A stretch of 64,000 nt of DNA from CAYWIT01 sp964458415. GTDB lineage: Bacteria > Pseudomonadota > Alphaproteobacteria > Micavibrionales > UBA2020. Shown in pieces: positions 24,748 through 35,100 of the stretch. The stretch is taken from the NCBI GenBank assembly GCA_964458415.1, contig CAYWIT010000012.1, forward strand, positions 15,237 through 79,236. The letters are read 5' to 3'. The notes beneath the pieces are model-generated. The model was not told the DNA's origin. It searched no databases and saw nothing but the letters and a program-made list of their open reading frames with translations. The stretch's first letter is position 1; each line of letters opens with the position of its first letter. The translations under genes were made by a program, and so were the position numbers.

Positions 24748-25242
24748 CTACCCCTGAAAATAAGGATAAATCACCCTGTCGCCTGCGGAAATGCCCAGTT
24801 GACGCGCCAATCCGCCATTGATCTCGATGACCGCAACCACAAGCGCCTGCGAAGCAATCGGGTGCAGGGATTTGGGAACCGCATTTTCATGAATGGAGCG
24901 GATCACCCCGTCCTCCCCGACAAACAGCATATCAAGAGGAATCAATGTATTTTTCATCCAGAATGAAATTTCACGCGCGGGACGCCCCATCAGAAAAATC
25001 ATTCCGTGGTCTGGCGCCATTTCCGTGCGGTACATCAGGCCGACTTCCTGCTCCACCGGTTTCTCTGCAACCTCGACCGAGAAGTCATGCTTTTTTCCGG
25101 ACTGCGTCACGATAGTGATGGTATCAACCCGCAAGCCGGATTGTTCGCCGGATGAAGGCTGCATCAACGTGAAAAGCAGCAGGACAATGCCAATAATCGC
25201 TGCAACGAGCGCCAATAAGTGAAATTTAATTTTTTTCTTCAT
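24748..25242 (-). CDS. DUF192 family exported protein
   Basis: A 164-residue protein with an N-terminal anchor (FHLLALVAAIIGIVLLLFTL) and a periplasmic DUF192 domain. Features are FSVEVAEKPVEQEVGLMYRTEM, MIFLMGRPAREISFWMKNTLIPLDMLFVG, and the ending VVAVIEINGGLARQLGISAGDRV. The family has no proven reaction. ATG at 25242 gives the membrane anchor; the frame goes back to 25419 but would overlap ymdB. It is the last gene of the cyclo-ligase-ymdB-DUF192 run, with 10 bases to ymdB. Confidence 0.88.
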   Translation of the reverse strand: MKKKIKFHLLALVAAIIGIVLLLFTLMQPSSGEQSGLRVDTITIVTQSGKKHDFSVEVAEKPVEQEVGLMYRTEMAPDHGMIFLMGRPAREISFWMKNTLIPLDMLFVGEDGVIRSIHENAVPKSLHPIASQALVVAVIEINGGLARQLGISAGDRVIYPYFQG

Positions 25243-25252
25243 GATAGAAATT

Positions 25253-26095
25253 CTACCCCCCGATAACAGACGGTAAAGCGGGAGCAAGTTTCCCCCCCTG
25301 ACGGACAGGTTCGATACCGACGCACAAGCCCGTTGCCGGATCGATTGAAAACACGACGCCGCAAAGCGTGACCGGGCCTTCGGCCGGACGCAGCTTCTCG
25401 CCCGGCACCTTGCGCACAAACCGGCCTATGGCCAGAGGCGCGTCCATGCCGATAACGCTGTCATAGCAGCCGCACATCCCCGCATCGGTCATGTAACCGG
25501 TGCCTTTCGGCAAAATTTGCGCATCCGCCGTCGGAACATGCGTATGCGTTCCCACCAGACCGGAAATGCGCCCATCGCAAAAAATACCCATTGCCATTTT
25601 TTCACTCGATGCCTCGCCGTGAAAATCCAGCAGAATGCCATTGACGTTTCGCCCGAGCTGATAAGCCTTGCATATTTTTTCCGCCGCAGCAAAAGGATCG
25701 TCCAGCGACTCCATAAACAACCGCGCCATGATATTGACGATCAACACCTTGTGTCCGCGGGCCGTTTCAAGCAGAAAAACGCCTTTGCCCGGCGTGCCTT
25801 CTGGGTAATTGAGCGGGCGCAACAGCTTTGGATCCCTGTCAATATAGGAGATAATCTCGCGCTGGTCCCAGATGTGGTTTCCCGTGGTCAGGCAATCCAC
25901 CCCCGCTTTGTAAAGGTCCTGACAAATCTGTGCCGTGATCCCGAAACCGTTCGCCGCATTTTCAGCATTCACGACAACAGCGTCCAGCCTCCACTGCTTT
26001 CGCCATTCCGGCAGGCGGGCAATAATCTCGTCGCGGGCATTGCGCCCCACGACGTCGCCCAGAAAAAGTATCCGTATCGCCGCAGCTGCTGTCAT
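25253..26095 (-). CDS. ymdB: YmdB-family metallophosphoesterase
   Basis: A 280-residue dimetal phosphodiesterase of the YmdB family, shown in Bacillus to hydrolyse 2',3'-cyclic nucleotides. The metal-binding motifs are ILFLGDVVGRNARD at the start, VVVNAENAANGFGI, TTGNHIWDQREI, LLDFHGEASSEK and VGTHTHVPTADAQILPKGTGYMTDAGMCG, with the Asp, Asn and His ligands all present. The length fits the family. The ATG overlaps the stop of the cyclo-ligase gene in ATGA. Confidence 0.94.
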   Translation of the reverse strand: MTAAAAIRILFLGDVVGRNARDEIIARLPEWRKQWRLDAVVVNAENAANGFGITAQICQDLYKAGVDCLTTGNHIWDQREIISYIDRDPKLLRPLNYPEGTPGKGVFLLETARGHKVLIVNIMARLFMESLDDPFAAAEKICKAYQLGRNVNGILLDFHGEASSEKMAMGIFCDGRISGLVGTHTHVPTADAQILPKGTGYMTDAGMCGCYDSVIGMDAPLAIGRFVRKVPGEKLRPAEGPVTLCGVVFSIDPATGLCVGIEPVRQGGKLAPALPSVIGG

Positions 26096-26691
26096 TCCTG
26101 CTCTTTCTTTCCTTCAAACCGGTGGATGGTTTTATCCGTCACAATAATATCCATGGGGATATCTGTGGCCTCTGCGGGAAGAAAGTCAACCCTCTGTTCC
26201 GCATAAGCCAGACCGATCACCAGAACGCTTCCCCGCTGCCGCAAATCATCAAGCGTCCGATCATAAAATCCGGCACCATACCCCAGACGATGTCCGCGCC
26301 CGTCAAAGGCCGCCAATGGCACCAGAACAACCGCCGGTGTCACGATAGCGGCCGGCGCCACAGGCTCCGCGATACCGAAAGCTCCCTGCACAAGGGGCTG
26401 CGTCGCTCCGGCCCAGAGACGAAAAACCAACGGCGAATCTTTTTCGGCGACACAGGGCAAGGCAATGTCCTGCCCCCGCGCCCGCAGTTTCTCCAGTAAC
26501 GGGAGAATATCGATTTCACCGCGTACCGGCCAATAACCGGCGATGACGGCATGCGGCGGCAAAGCAATGTTCTGAAGGAAGCGTTCCGTCATAGCGGTGG
26601 CTGCTTCATCACGCTGACGCTGCGGCAAGGCGCTGCGCCATTGCAACGCCCGCTCACGTAATTGCGTTTTGCTGTTTTGATCAGAGGACAA
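26092..26691 (-). CDS. 5-formyltetrahydrofolate cyclo-ligase
   Basis: A 199-residue enzyme that converts 5-formyl-THF to 5,10-methenyl-THF with ATP. Family motifs are an N-terminal basic helix (LRERALQWRSAL), VIAGYWPVRGEIDILPLL in the folate-binding part, and the C-terminal AAFDGRGHRLGYGAGFYDRTL, which holds the nucleotide-binding Gly/Tyr residues. It lies directly downstream of the 6S RNA gene, the same order (zapA, ssrS, ygfA) as in Escherichia coli. Confidence 0.93.
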   Translation of the reverse strand: MSSDQNSKTQLRERALQWRSALPQRQRDEAATAMTERFLQNIALPPHAVIAGYWPVRGEIDILPLLEKLRARGQDIALPCVAEKDSPLVFRLWAGATQPLVQGAFGIAEPVAPAAIVTPAVVLVPLAAFDGRGHRLGYGAGFYDRTLDDLRQRGSVLVIGLAYAEQRVDFLPAEATDIPMDIIVTDKTIHRFEGKKEQE

Positions 26692-26708
26692 GCACGCTCA
26701 CAAAAATT

Positions 26709-26878
26709 AGAGTGGAAGGGGCCACAAGAGCCGTGGACGGGAATATCCGCTAGGCCCTGTTTTACAGGTGGGTGCCATATAACCGGACCGAAGTCCGGTC
26801 AGGGACAGCTCCCTTGCGAATAGTCATCGGCCTCAGGGACAGTGCTGTCTCACGCGAGCCGCAGCCGCCTTCCACCCG
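26709..26878 (-). ncRNA. ssrS: 6S RNA
   Basis: The 170-base gap between zapA and the cyclo-ligase gene is more GC-rich than ordinary spacers. On the minus strand its ends pair as GGTGGAAGG with CCTTCCAC (plus strand 26870-26878 and 26712-26720), and internal arms such as GACCGGACTTCGGTCCGGT fold as hairpins. Long terminal stem, inner helices, a size near 165-170 bases and the zapA-ssrS-ygfA order all fit 6S RNA, which binds sigma70 RNA polymerase in stationary phase. Exact ends are estimated to within a few bases. Confidence 0.88.
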
Positions 26879-26882
26879 TAAT

Positions 26883-27212
26883 CTAGGCCGCTTGAACGCG
26901 CGCGGCAATACCATCTATGCGCTTTGTCATTTTTTCCAAAAGGCCAAGTAATGCTTTTTCGTCATCTTTGCTGATTCCGGAAGCCTGCGCCACCTGCGTC
27001 TGCTGCGGCGTATGCGCCTCGAACAATTCATCGGCAAGAACCAGCGCCGTCAAAACCAGCAGGTGCGCATCATTATAAGCGGCACCGGACCGCGCGATTT
27101 TCTGCAGTTTCTGGTCGATATAGGAAGCCAGATCGACAACACGGCTTTCCTGCCCGGCATCGCAGGAAATCTCGTAAATACGCCCGTTAATTGAGATACT
27201 CACTTCAGCCAT
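26883..27212 (-). CDS. zapA: Cell division protein ZapA
   Basis: A 109-residue FtsZ-bundling factor. It begins with the ZapA beta-hairpin, MAEVSISINGRIYEISCDAGQE, then the helix VVDLASYIDQKLQKIAR, and a long coiled coil (about 70-105; DEKALLGLLEKMTKRIDGIAAR). Its neighbours are a coiled-coil ORF upstream (5 bases away) and 6S RNA downstream, as is usual. Confidence 0.93.
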   Translation of the reverse strand: MAEVSISINGRIYEISCDAGQESRVVDLASYIDQKLQKIARSGAAYNDAHLLVLTALVLADELFEAHTPQQTQVAQASGISKDDEKALLGLLEKMTKRIDGIAARVQAA

Positions 27213-27217
27213 AATTT

Positions 27218-27433
27218 TTATTCCTCGGTCAGCAGCATTTCAAGGCGGTTAATTGTCTGGTCCAGACGGGCCGCAACCTTGCGGTTGATATCGCGTTCAT
27301 TGCGCGCATTCAGATCCAGCTGCGGCTCCACCATCTCTTTTTTTTGCTGTTGCAAACGCTTTTCCACAGATGTTTCCAGACGGGCAAGCGCCTTGTCCAG
27401 ACCTTCAAGAGCGGGCTTAAGAGCAGATTTCAT
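27218..27433 (-). CDS. Small coiled-coil protein upstream of zapA
   Basis: A 71-residue, nearly all-helical protein, rich in Lys, Glu, Leu and Gln (LEGLDKALARLETSVEKRL, then KVAARLDQTINRLEMLLTEE). Short coiled-coil genes of DUF4164 type often precede zapA in Alphaproteobacteria, and the spacing of 5 bases shows a shared operon. The family name is a suggestion; the coiled coil is seen. Confidence 0.7.
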   Translation of the reverse strand: MKSALKPALEGLDKALARLETSVEKRLQQQKKEMVEPQLDLNARNERDINRKVAARLDQTINRLEMLLTEE

Positions 27434-27583
27434 ACGAGTCCCCGTCGCTTCAATGATCGTTTTTGTATTATTTTGATAATGATCACAGCATAAATTCCCG
27501 CAGGCATTCCGTCAATACAGCACAGCGTGAAACTTCACTATTTTTGGGCAATCATAAAGTTATGGCAACATAAGGCGCTTTCC

Positions 27584-29092
27584 TTACTTCGGCCCCCCCG
27601 GCAGCTTGAATCTGTTCTTCGCCTTTTGCCGCAACGTTGCCTGTTCCACCGCAATAATCGCCTGCTGGATATCCAGCTGGTTGCGGTCATTAACACGCAC
27701 ATGCGCCCAGAGCGTCTTCATATCCTGTGCCCGTCCGACCCACATATCCGGAGAAAAGGCCTGCGCCAGTTCATTACGCTCGGCAAGAATATTCAGCAAC
27801 GTATTGCCATGACGGTCCTTCGCAAGAAAATCGCCGACGGCCAAAGCTTCCCCTGCCCCCTTGACAATTTCCGTGACACTTGAAAAATGGCCGAATTTAA
27901 CCGCGCTCATCAGGCAGGAATCGCCCATATAGCCGCTTGTCTTGCGCAAATCGTCCAGAACGATTTTTTGGCCGGATTCTGCAAGGCAGGTGCGGGCGGG
28001 AGACAAATTCTCCCAAAACGCTTTAAGCCCCAGCGGCAGGACGGGGCTTTCCCCCTTCTCGACACCTTCGCTGTTCAGCGGCTGCAACAAGGCCTGTTTA
28101 CCGTCAAATTTCTGAAAATCGATCTTCACAGCATAGGTCAGGCTTTCTGCCGTCGCATAGGCGTTATCAAAATCCTTGGCGGTCAGGGATGCCGTTTTCC
28201 AACCGCCCAGAACGCACGACCACAATTCCATCATCTCCGGCAGACGATTTGTCCAATGCTCAGGCGTAAACACCTTGTTCAAAGCGTTTCTTTCCGCCGC
28301 GCGCATCAGAATATTGGGGCGTGTCCCGATCTGGCGGATAAAATCCGCAACTTCCATGGACTGCCCGTGCGCGTTCAGGTTTTTTACGATATCGCCATAA
28401 TGATCCCAAGTGTTCTGATAGTAAAAGGCCGTATCACCCGCGCTATCCAGCAACATCAGATAGTCCTTGCGCAGATAATCTCCGCTCTGGTGCAGCTTTC
28501 TTTTCAGCTCTTCGTAATTGCCGCGCTCCATGAAAGCATTCTTGACATCAAAGGGCGAGAGCCCCGCTTTCTGCAGCAGATCTTCCGGCACCTCGCGTCC
28601 TTCCGCTGCCAGCAAACCCCGCTTCAGGCCAATATCCATCTGGCCGTCTGTCTTGAAGACCAGCTTGCGGGACGGCATCGGAACACGGTACCAAAGCCGC
28701 TCCATTTCATCAAAGCGCCCCGCCCATGTTTCCTGGGAAAACAGCTTGGGCAGGCCATTATATTGAACCGCGCTGTCCACCAGCGTACGGGTTTCATCCC
28801 GATTCAAGGCGCGCGTAAAATCATCAATCCCGAATTTCTCTCCAGCCCGTTCGACGATCTCGCGGATCTTGTCAAAATTTTTCCAAAAACCGGCCGTATC
28901 TATCAGATAACGCCCTTCATCATCAACGGCGAAGAAATCGGCCTTCGTCAGCTTGTTCCCCTGCTCGGAAATTGCATCCATCACCTTGTCGAGGTTCTCG
29001 CCTGAAAAAGCGCGCGTCTTGTACTTTTCCTGCTCCGGATGCTCCACCAATGCAGCGATAATCGCCTGCTTGATATATCTTCCCCCGTTCAT
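27584..29092 (-). CDS. Ankyrin-like repeat protein with three copies of a bipartite module
   Basis: A 502-residue soluble protein without signal peptide. Three ~80-residue modules lie at about 57-136, 216-294 and 387-465. The first part of each has a helix pair and an AGEKFGIDDF-like turn. The second ends F-x4-W-x-x-R-x-x-E/D-M-x-x-L-W-x-x-V: FSQETWAGRFDEMERLWYRV, FTPEHWTNRLPEMMELWSCV and FSPDMWVGRAQDMKTLWAHV. The third contains an ankyrin-like DRHGNTLLNILAERNEL. The same module closes the ankyrin proteins at 54439-56142 and, more weakly, 56139-58376. The ATG at 29092 overlaps the stop of the 104-residue gene (ATGA), and GAGGG lies upstream. It is last in the VWA-AAA+ operon, possibly as a target-binding partner. 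Confidence 0.72.
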   Translation of the reverse strand: MNGGRYIKQAIIAALVEHPEQEKYKTRAFSGENLDKVMDAISEQGNKLTKADFFAVDDEGRYLIDTAGFWKNFDKIREIVERAGEKFGIDDFTRALNRDETRTLVDSAVQYNGLPKLFSQETWAGRFDEMERLWYRVPMPSRKLVFKTDGQMDIGLKRGLLAAEGREVPEDLLQKAGLSPFDVKNAFMERGNYEELKRKLHQSGDYLRKDYLMLLDSAGDTAFYYQNTWDHYGDIVKNLNAHGQSMEVADFIRQIGTRPNILMRAAERNALNKVFTPEHWTNRLPEMMELWSCVLGGWKTASLTAKDFDNAYATAESLTYAVKIDFQKFDGKQALLQPLNSEGVEKGESPVLPLGLKAFWENLSPARTCLAESGQKIVLDDLRKTSGYMGDSCLMSAVKFGHFSSVTEIVKGAGEALAVGDFLAKDRHGNTLLNILAERNELAQAFSPDMWVGRAQDMKTLWAHVRVNDRNQLDIQQAIIAVEQATLRQKAKNRFKLPGGPK

Positions 29093-29403
29093 GCTACCCT
29101 CACTTCTTGAAATATCGTTTTGGTCGCCCCGTTTCTCTGGCAAACCTTCTCGATGTCCGCCCCCGTCATCAACGCCCCGTCGGGAATGAAAATAACCTTG
29201 CATTCCGGATCACGCAGCGCCGCTTCAAAAGAAAGCAGCGTATCACAGCACGTCACGCCACGATCCTTGCGAATCATAGCACTTTCCCACCCGGCTTCAA
29301 CCTGGAACAGGCGGGTGCCGTGCGGCAGAAAGACGCAGCTGCGCTCCATAGCGTTTTGTTGCGCTACGACCGCGGCCGCCTTATCAAGATTTTCTACCGA
29401 CAT
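29089..29403 (-). CDS. Uncharacterised 104-residue protein of the VWA-AAA+ operon
   Basis: A small soluble protein that I cannot place in a family. It has an alpha/beta look, with SCVFLPHGTRLFQVEAGWES in the first half, a Cys pair (VTCCDTLLSFEAAL), a buried strand (KVIFIPDGALMTGADIEKV) and a last strand TKTIFQEVRV. The start has an ideal GGAGGAG. Position 36 bases after the AAA+ gene and a 4-base overlap with the ankyrin-like gene show that it is part of the operon. Confidence 0.6.
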   Translation of the reverse strand: MSVENLDKAAAVVAQQNAMERSCVFLPHGTRLFQVEAGWESAMIRKDRGVTCCDTLLSFEAALRDPECKVIFIPDGALMTGADIEKVCQRNGATKTIFQEVRVA

Positions 29404-29439
29404 CAGGCTCCTCCATGCAGAAAAAAGGGCGCTCCCGTC

Positions 29440-32160
29440 TTAAAGGGAGACGCCGCCTTTTTTGCTTTTAACGACAAACTTGGGAATGACCATTTCAATG
29501 CCATCATCCACCAGAAGATCGGCGATATGGAGATCCTTTCCTTTCAGACGATCGATATCCGTATCATTGCGATACTTGAAGGCCTCCACCAGACGGTCCT
29601 TGATCGATACCGGCATGTTGCGAGTCATCTCGTTGACCGCCGCTTCCACTTTGGATCTGGCGTTCGGATCATTCCTGTCCACATGGGTAATCCCCGCCTC
29701 GCGGAACGCCGCCTGCAGCTTGGAAGGCACTTTTTCCCCGACCACCAGCGTTTTTCCGCGCTGGCTGTTACGCACGATATGAACGGAAACGACCTTGTCC
29801 TCACCCGCTTCATCCTGATAAAGCACCTGCAGCGACGTTGCGCCAATCCCGTAGCTGGACTGGTTTTCCGCGACTTTCAGGGCATCATTCTGCGACAGCA
29901 GGAAGTTATCGTTCTGCGCCGCTCTGCCGGCTGACGCCCCGTCAGCAGCAGCCGCTTCAGAGGCCTGACCCGGCTCATCTTCCTCGCGCAGTTTGCGGAT
30001 ATTCGTTTCCCACACGGCGGAGAGGTTCTTCCCTGTGACTGTCGGCATGGCCAAGGAAGCGATGAAATCATCATGATGCACAAGATCGCGCATCGTGAAA
30101 TCGAATTCACGCTCCATATACAATGCGGCATCCTTGACCACCGCATGCGCCAGAGGTTCCGATGACAGCGTCTCGTGATCGCGGTTTGCGACATAAAGCG
30201 TGTTGTCTGCCGCCGTGTCTTCCTGCGCGACATGCAGCAAAGCATCATGAAAACGCTTGACCGTGACGATATGATCATCTTCCGCGGTAATCTGCGGATC
30301 AACCTGACGGATGTAATCGCAGAACACCTTGCGGGCCATCTTCGCCTGCTTGTTCATATCCCGATCGGAAAACGCGCTGATATTCAGGCATTCCTCGATC
30401 GATTTACGCTGGCTGCGCGCCCCTTCCTGCAAGGTAATATCACGGAGGGAGAACTCGTCCATGGCTTTCAACAGCTTTTCGTAGAGCTTCGGCTTGCCGA
30501 TAGCGCTGGACTTTTCGTAGGCCATCCGCTCGATAAACTCGGCCAGACGCGTTCCGAAATGCAACGACGGATTTTCTTCAATCCGCTCGGCCAGTTGCGG
30601 CGGCTTGCTCCACGATGACTTCATATCAAGGACGACAGGCGCATCGACAGGCTCCATACGGGAACGGATTGGAATGGATTCCTCAATGTGTTGCTTGATC
30701 CGGCGAAAGCTCATGCCTTCCTTCTTGGAATATTCCTCGTCCACTTCCTCGACCAGATCCGAATGACCGTTCGACATGATCTTGTTCGCATCGGAAATTT
30801 CCGCCCATTTATTATAGAATTTGGCCAGATTTTCCGCCGACTGGACAACATCTTTCCAGTTCATCAGCAGCGTTTCCTGCAATTCAGGAACAGGCGCCCC
30901 TTCGATTTTCGCCTTGCTCTGGCGCAGCCACATCAGCCATTCGCCAAAAGCGTCCGGATCTTTATCTGCCTGCTCGCGGAAGACCGTATAAAGCGTGGAA
31001 ACCGGAACACCGACCATCATCTGGCAGATGCGGTGCTGCCAGTCGATCACTTCCGGATCCGGCAGCGTATCAGGCTTCAAACGGTCATAAACAGACCGGT
31101 TCAGGCTGCGCGTGGTGATGCCGTCCTCGGTCTTGTTACCGGTGAAGGTGACGAAGAACCCGACGCCCATATCGTCGCGACGGAAGGTGAAGGTGCTGGG
31201 ACCCGAAGTATGATCCTTGTTCTTGAGCGGGTTTTCCACCGTCGTCTCGCGAATCTCGCCGATCATGAACTGGATCACGGTCTGCAGCGCGTTGTCCGAA
31301 CCTTCGCGAGACTTGTTATACTCGTCAAGAACGATCTCGCGGTTTTCCATGTAAGCACGGATCAGCGCGCCGTATTGCGAGTTCATGCCCAGCGCGTTGC
31401 CACCGGCGTTATCAAGGCCTTCGATCTTGCTGATATTGGACAGGATCTGGAACGCACGCTCTACTTTTTCTGTTCCGGCATGCTGGATTTTCGCCCAGTC
31501 CACCGACACGATGCGCCCGTTATCCTGCGAAACGGCATCCGGAACAGAATCGCCCAACTCCTTCAGCAGGCCGAGCGACATCGGTTCCAGCGTACCTGCC
31601 ATCAGGCGCTTGTCGATCGCCTTGGGCAGGGTTTCGCCGGCGCCAAAATCCAGCACCATTTCGAACAGCAAATCGTTCATGTTCTTGCCGCCGCAGTCGA
31701 AAATCTCGACCGACTCTTTGGAGCGCAGGCGGCCCATCAGCGCGCCCATGAAGGATTTACCATGACCGGGATCGCCGATCAGCATTTGTGTACGGTTGAA
31801 ATTCTCGTTCTGCGGCTGCTTGCCTTCGAGAATGTCGCGCTGGCGCTCGAGAGGATCGCCACGGCGTTCCAGCGCATCCTTGAACAGCGGCAGCATGGAA
31901 GGCACCGGCATGTCGCAATAGGCCAGCGCCATGACTTCCTCGTAGGAACGCTCGGAATAAACCTTCATCGGCGAAGAATCGCTGGCGATGGAGGATAAAA
32001 CTTTCTCGAGATCAGACTGCCCGTCATGCTCGATACGCTGGATGCCCCACATCGGGAACGGGCGCGCTGATGTGCCGAGCGGACGCTCCATCGCCTCGAA
32101 ATCGGCAAGCGTCAGTTCGGTAATTTTTTTCTTGAGCAGTGACGGGGGTTGTTTTTTCAT
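29440..32160 (-). CDS. MoxR-like AAA+ ATPase, 906 residues
   Basis: Residues about 100-370 hold a AAA+ domain of MoxR/CobS style. Walker A is GDPGHGKS (129-136), Walker B REIVLDEYNK (275-282), sensor 1 TFTGNK (338-343), and Arg residues RSLNRSVYDR (351-360) supply the likely finger. About 535 further residues have no family I recognise, with a helical middle, a Glu/Ala linker (EEDEPGQASEAAAADGASAG) and a basic, beta-rich C-terminal region (SVHIVRNSQRGKTLVVGEKV). It is much longer than usual MoxR (~330) or CobS (~330) proteins. Its ATG overlaps the stop of the VWA gene in ATGA. Such pairs normally act as a remodelling ATPase with a metal-binding VWA partner; the substrate here is unknown. Confidence 0.85.
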   Translation of the reverse strand: MKKQPPSLLKKKITELTLADFEAMERPLGTSARPFPMWGIQRIEHDGQSDLEKVLSSIASDSSPMKVYSERSYEEVMALAYCDMPVPSMLPLFKDALERRGDPLERQRDILEGKQPQNENFNRTQMLIGDPGHGKSFMGALMGRLRSKESVEIFDCGGKNMNDLLFEMVLDFGAGETLPKAIDKRLMAGTLEPMSLGLLKELGDSVPDAVSQDNGRIVSVDWAKIQHAGTEKVERAFQILSNISKIEGLDNAGGNALGMNSQYGALIRAYMENREIVLDEYNKSREGSDNALQTVIQFMIGEIRETTVENPLKNKDHTSGPSTFTFRRDDMGVGFFVTFTGNKTEDGITTRSLNRSVYDRLKPDTLPDPEVIDWQHRICQMMVGVPVSTLYTVFREQADKDPDAFGEWLMWLRQSKAKIEGAPVPELQETLLMNWKDVVQSAENLAKFYNKWAEISDANKIMSNGHSDLVEEVDEEYSKKEGMSFRRIKQHIEESIPIRSRMEPVDAPVVLDMKSSWSKPPQLAERIEENPSLHFGTRLAEFIERMAYEKSSAIGKPKLYEKLLKAMDEFSLRDITLQEGARSQRKSIEECLNISAFSDRDMNKQAKMARKVFCDYIRQVDPQITAEDDHIVTVKRFHDALLHVAQEDTAADNTLYVANRDHETLSSEPLAHAVVKDAALYMEREFDFTMRDLVHHDDFIASLAMPTVTGKNLSAVWETNIRKLREEDEPGQASEAAAADGASAGRAAQNDNFLLSQNDALKVAENQSSYGIGATSLQVLYQDEAGEDKVVSVHIVRNSQRGKTLVVGEKVPSKLQAAFREAGITHVDRNDPNARSKVEAAVNEMTRNMPVSIKDRLVEAFKYRNDTDIDRLKGKDLHIADLLVDDGIEMVIPKFVVKSKKGGVSL

Positions 32161-35100
32161 GGCTTTGGATCCATTTTGTTATGAGCTTTTCTCATCGCTC
32201 TGCGTTTCTGACTGTTCGGAACGGCGACAAAACTGCCGCATTTCCGCACCTTTTCGAGCAAAAGCCCGACAATTGCCATCGGCACCTCTTCAGGATTATT
32301 GCTGATCACGATACCCATTTCCTGATACGGCTTTCTTCCCTTGATGCTTTCGGCCATCTTCTGCATGTTCGTCCCCCGCGACGCGGTGATGATCGCTGCG
32401 TCGAACGTCATCTTGTCGGAGTAATCGAACATTGTACTGATATTTTTCCGCGCTTCGTTCATATCGAAGATATCGCCATCGGAAATAATCAGCACATGCG
32501 TGAAACCACTGAGAGTTCCACTTCTGCCCCGCTGCTCGCCGATCGTCTCCGCGATCTTTTCAACAGCTGGCGCAAAATCCGTACCGGACGAAAGTCCCCG
32601 GCGTGCAGCCTGCATCGCCTGACCGATCTTGACGCGGTCATCGCCCGGTTTAATAAGAATTGGCACTTTATCATCGCCCCACATGCCGACAAAGACGTTC
32701 ATCTTCATGTCTTTGCCCGCGGCGGCCTCATACAAAATCGCGCTTGCCTGCAAGGCGCTCTCAAGCGGCGACGGGGATCCGCTGCCCATACTGCCGGAAC
32801 CGTCGATCATGATGACGATATCGACTTCGACCGGCACCATCTTCACGGAATCCTTGTGAAAACGCTTCAAATCCTGTTCTTCCACCTGACCGGTCGCCTT
32901 TTTGATCGTCAGCGAGCGATGCGCCTCCACATTGAAGCGTTCCTTGACCTCGCCATTTTCCGGCAGAATATCCAGCGTCCTTGAAACCGTGTTCTTGCGC
33001 TGCAACTGGCGCTCCTGCACGTCTTTGAACAGCTTGCGCACACGGCTGATCGGGCCGCTCAATTCAGCGATACGTTTGTTGTAATCCGTCCAGTCCTGCT
33101 TGGCGAGATCCCCCAGAGACTTGCCCTGTCCATGACCCGGCTTACGGCTCGGCTTGGGTTTTCCCTGTTTTTTGCCCTGAGATTCCCCGTCCGCCTCCTC
33201 GCCTTCGCCATCGGCATCCTGACCTTCGCCATCCTGCCCCTGATCCATCTCGCTGACTTGCTTTTCCAGCTGCTCTTCCGTCAGCCCATCCTGACCTTCG
33301 CCATCGGCGTCATTGCCGTCGGCATCCTGCCCATCCTTGCCCTGACCGTCCTGACCTTCGCCATCGGCGTCATTGCCGTCGCCGGGCTCCTGCTCGTCCG
33401 ATGGATTTTCGGTCGGCATGTCCGGTGCCGGCATATCGCCCGCGCCCTCGACCGGAACAGTGCTGTCATCGTCAGCGCCCAGTTTGCCTTCAGCCTTGTC
33501 GCCCTTTTGCTTTTTATCTTTTTTACCCTGCTGGCCATCCTGTTGCTGGCCTTCGCCATCGGCGTCATCCCCCGCATCATCGGATTTTTCACCGTCCTGC
33601 TGGTCGCTCTTATCGCCCTTGTCGCCTTTATCGCCCTTTTGCTTCTGACCGTCTTTTTTCTTTTGGTCTTTCTTGCCCTGCTGGCCGTCCTGTTGCTGGC
33701 CATCATCGGAATCCGCATCATCAGAGTCAGCGTCATCCATATCCTGCGGATCGCCCTGAGGCTGGCCCCGCTGCTTTTTGCCCTTTTTGCCTTTTTGACC
33801 CTTCTGGCCTTTTTGCGGTTTCCCGCCTTCCTGCCCTTCTTGGCCATCATCGCCATCCTGACCGTCCTGACCGTCTTGGTCCTGACCATCGTCGCCGTCC
33901 TGATCATCCTGATCCTGACCTTGCTCCTGCTGGTTTTTCTTGGCTTCCTCCAGCTGCTCGTCAATCTGGTCATTGGCCTGCTTGAGAACCTGCTGGATCA
34001 GCTCCTCGCCATAGAGCTTCCAGATTTCCTCGATAATCGCTTTCCGGTCCAGATCAGCCCGCGCCACGCGGTTGACAAGGTTTTCCCAGCCATACAGCCG
34101 CTCATGCTGCTTGGGTTGCAGGTTTTCAAGCCCCTTGGGCCCGCCGCAAAGTTCACGCAGATGCTGGAAGTCGGGATGCGCAACCCCCTCGTCATCTTCC
34201 TTCTGATCCGCCGGCCGCTTGGCAAGCGTTGCCGTTTTACGGACCAGCCCAGGATTGACGCCAACCCGGAACCAGCCGTCATCGCTATTGTCAAACAGGC
34301 CATTGTTTTGAAAGAAGCTCAGCTGCACGGCATTGCACAGCGTCATATAGCGCCGCAGCTCGTCCGACACTTCGTCTTTTGCGCCGACGCGCGTCAGGCC
34401 GACCGCACGGAACGTCACCGCCGTATTATTCAACGAAACACTGTAATCCTGCAGCATCTGCAGGCCCATATTGGAAACGAAGCGGTTCGCCACGTTTTCT
34501 TCCGCCGCCGCAAACATCATATGCCGCAGCTCCCATTCGGCGCTGAGCATCCGCAGCTGCTTGTACTCTTCCGGCTTGAGCTGCTGGTCTTTCTTGCCCT
34601 TTTTGCCGTTCTTTCCCTGTGCCGCGCGCGCCTTGCGCAAAAGCGGCTGCATCTCGCGGAAAACTTCCTGCATCCGTTTCGGATAAGTTTTCGAAAGCAG
34701 AGAATGACCGATCTCGCGGTAGACATCGGCGCGGGCATGCTCAAAGCCAACGATCATGCTCTGCATAAGGTCAATATTGATCACGTTTTTCTGGCGCTCG
34801 AAAGTAAAGCCGCTACCGGGTTCTCCCCAGCCGTATTTCGCGTTTTTATCGCGCAAAGCCTCCCGCACATGATGCGCATGAGATAACAGCTCCTGATAGG
34901 CGCGCCGCGTTCCCGTGATTTGTTTCCACAAATCGCTCTCGCGCAGGGCCTCCGGTTCAACGGGCTTTTTCCACGCCGCCATCAATCCCGGATTCAGCTT
35001 CAGACAGGCGAGCCCCGCCCCCCAGGCCAGCTGCATTTCCGGCGTATCAAAGCGCGGCGTCTGTGGCGCCTTGCCTGTTTCGACAGCCTCCAGCACATTG

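Noticed and set aside
27434..27583. Possible regulatory or small RNA gene before the coiled-coil gene
   Set aside because: Only AT-rich spacer with no hairpin and T-run or promoter strong enough to list.
33132..34886. 584-codon plus-strand frame, hydrophobic, across the VWA gene
   Set aside because: It is the shadow of the repeated Asp/Gln/Gly/Lys codons in the VWA linker. It has no ribosome binding site of note and the VWA gene has real motifs.
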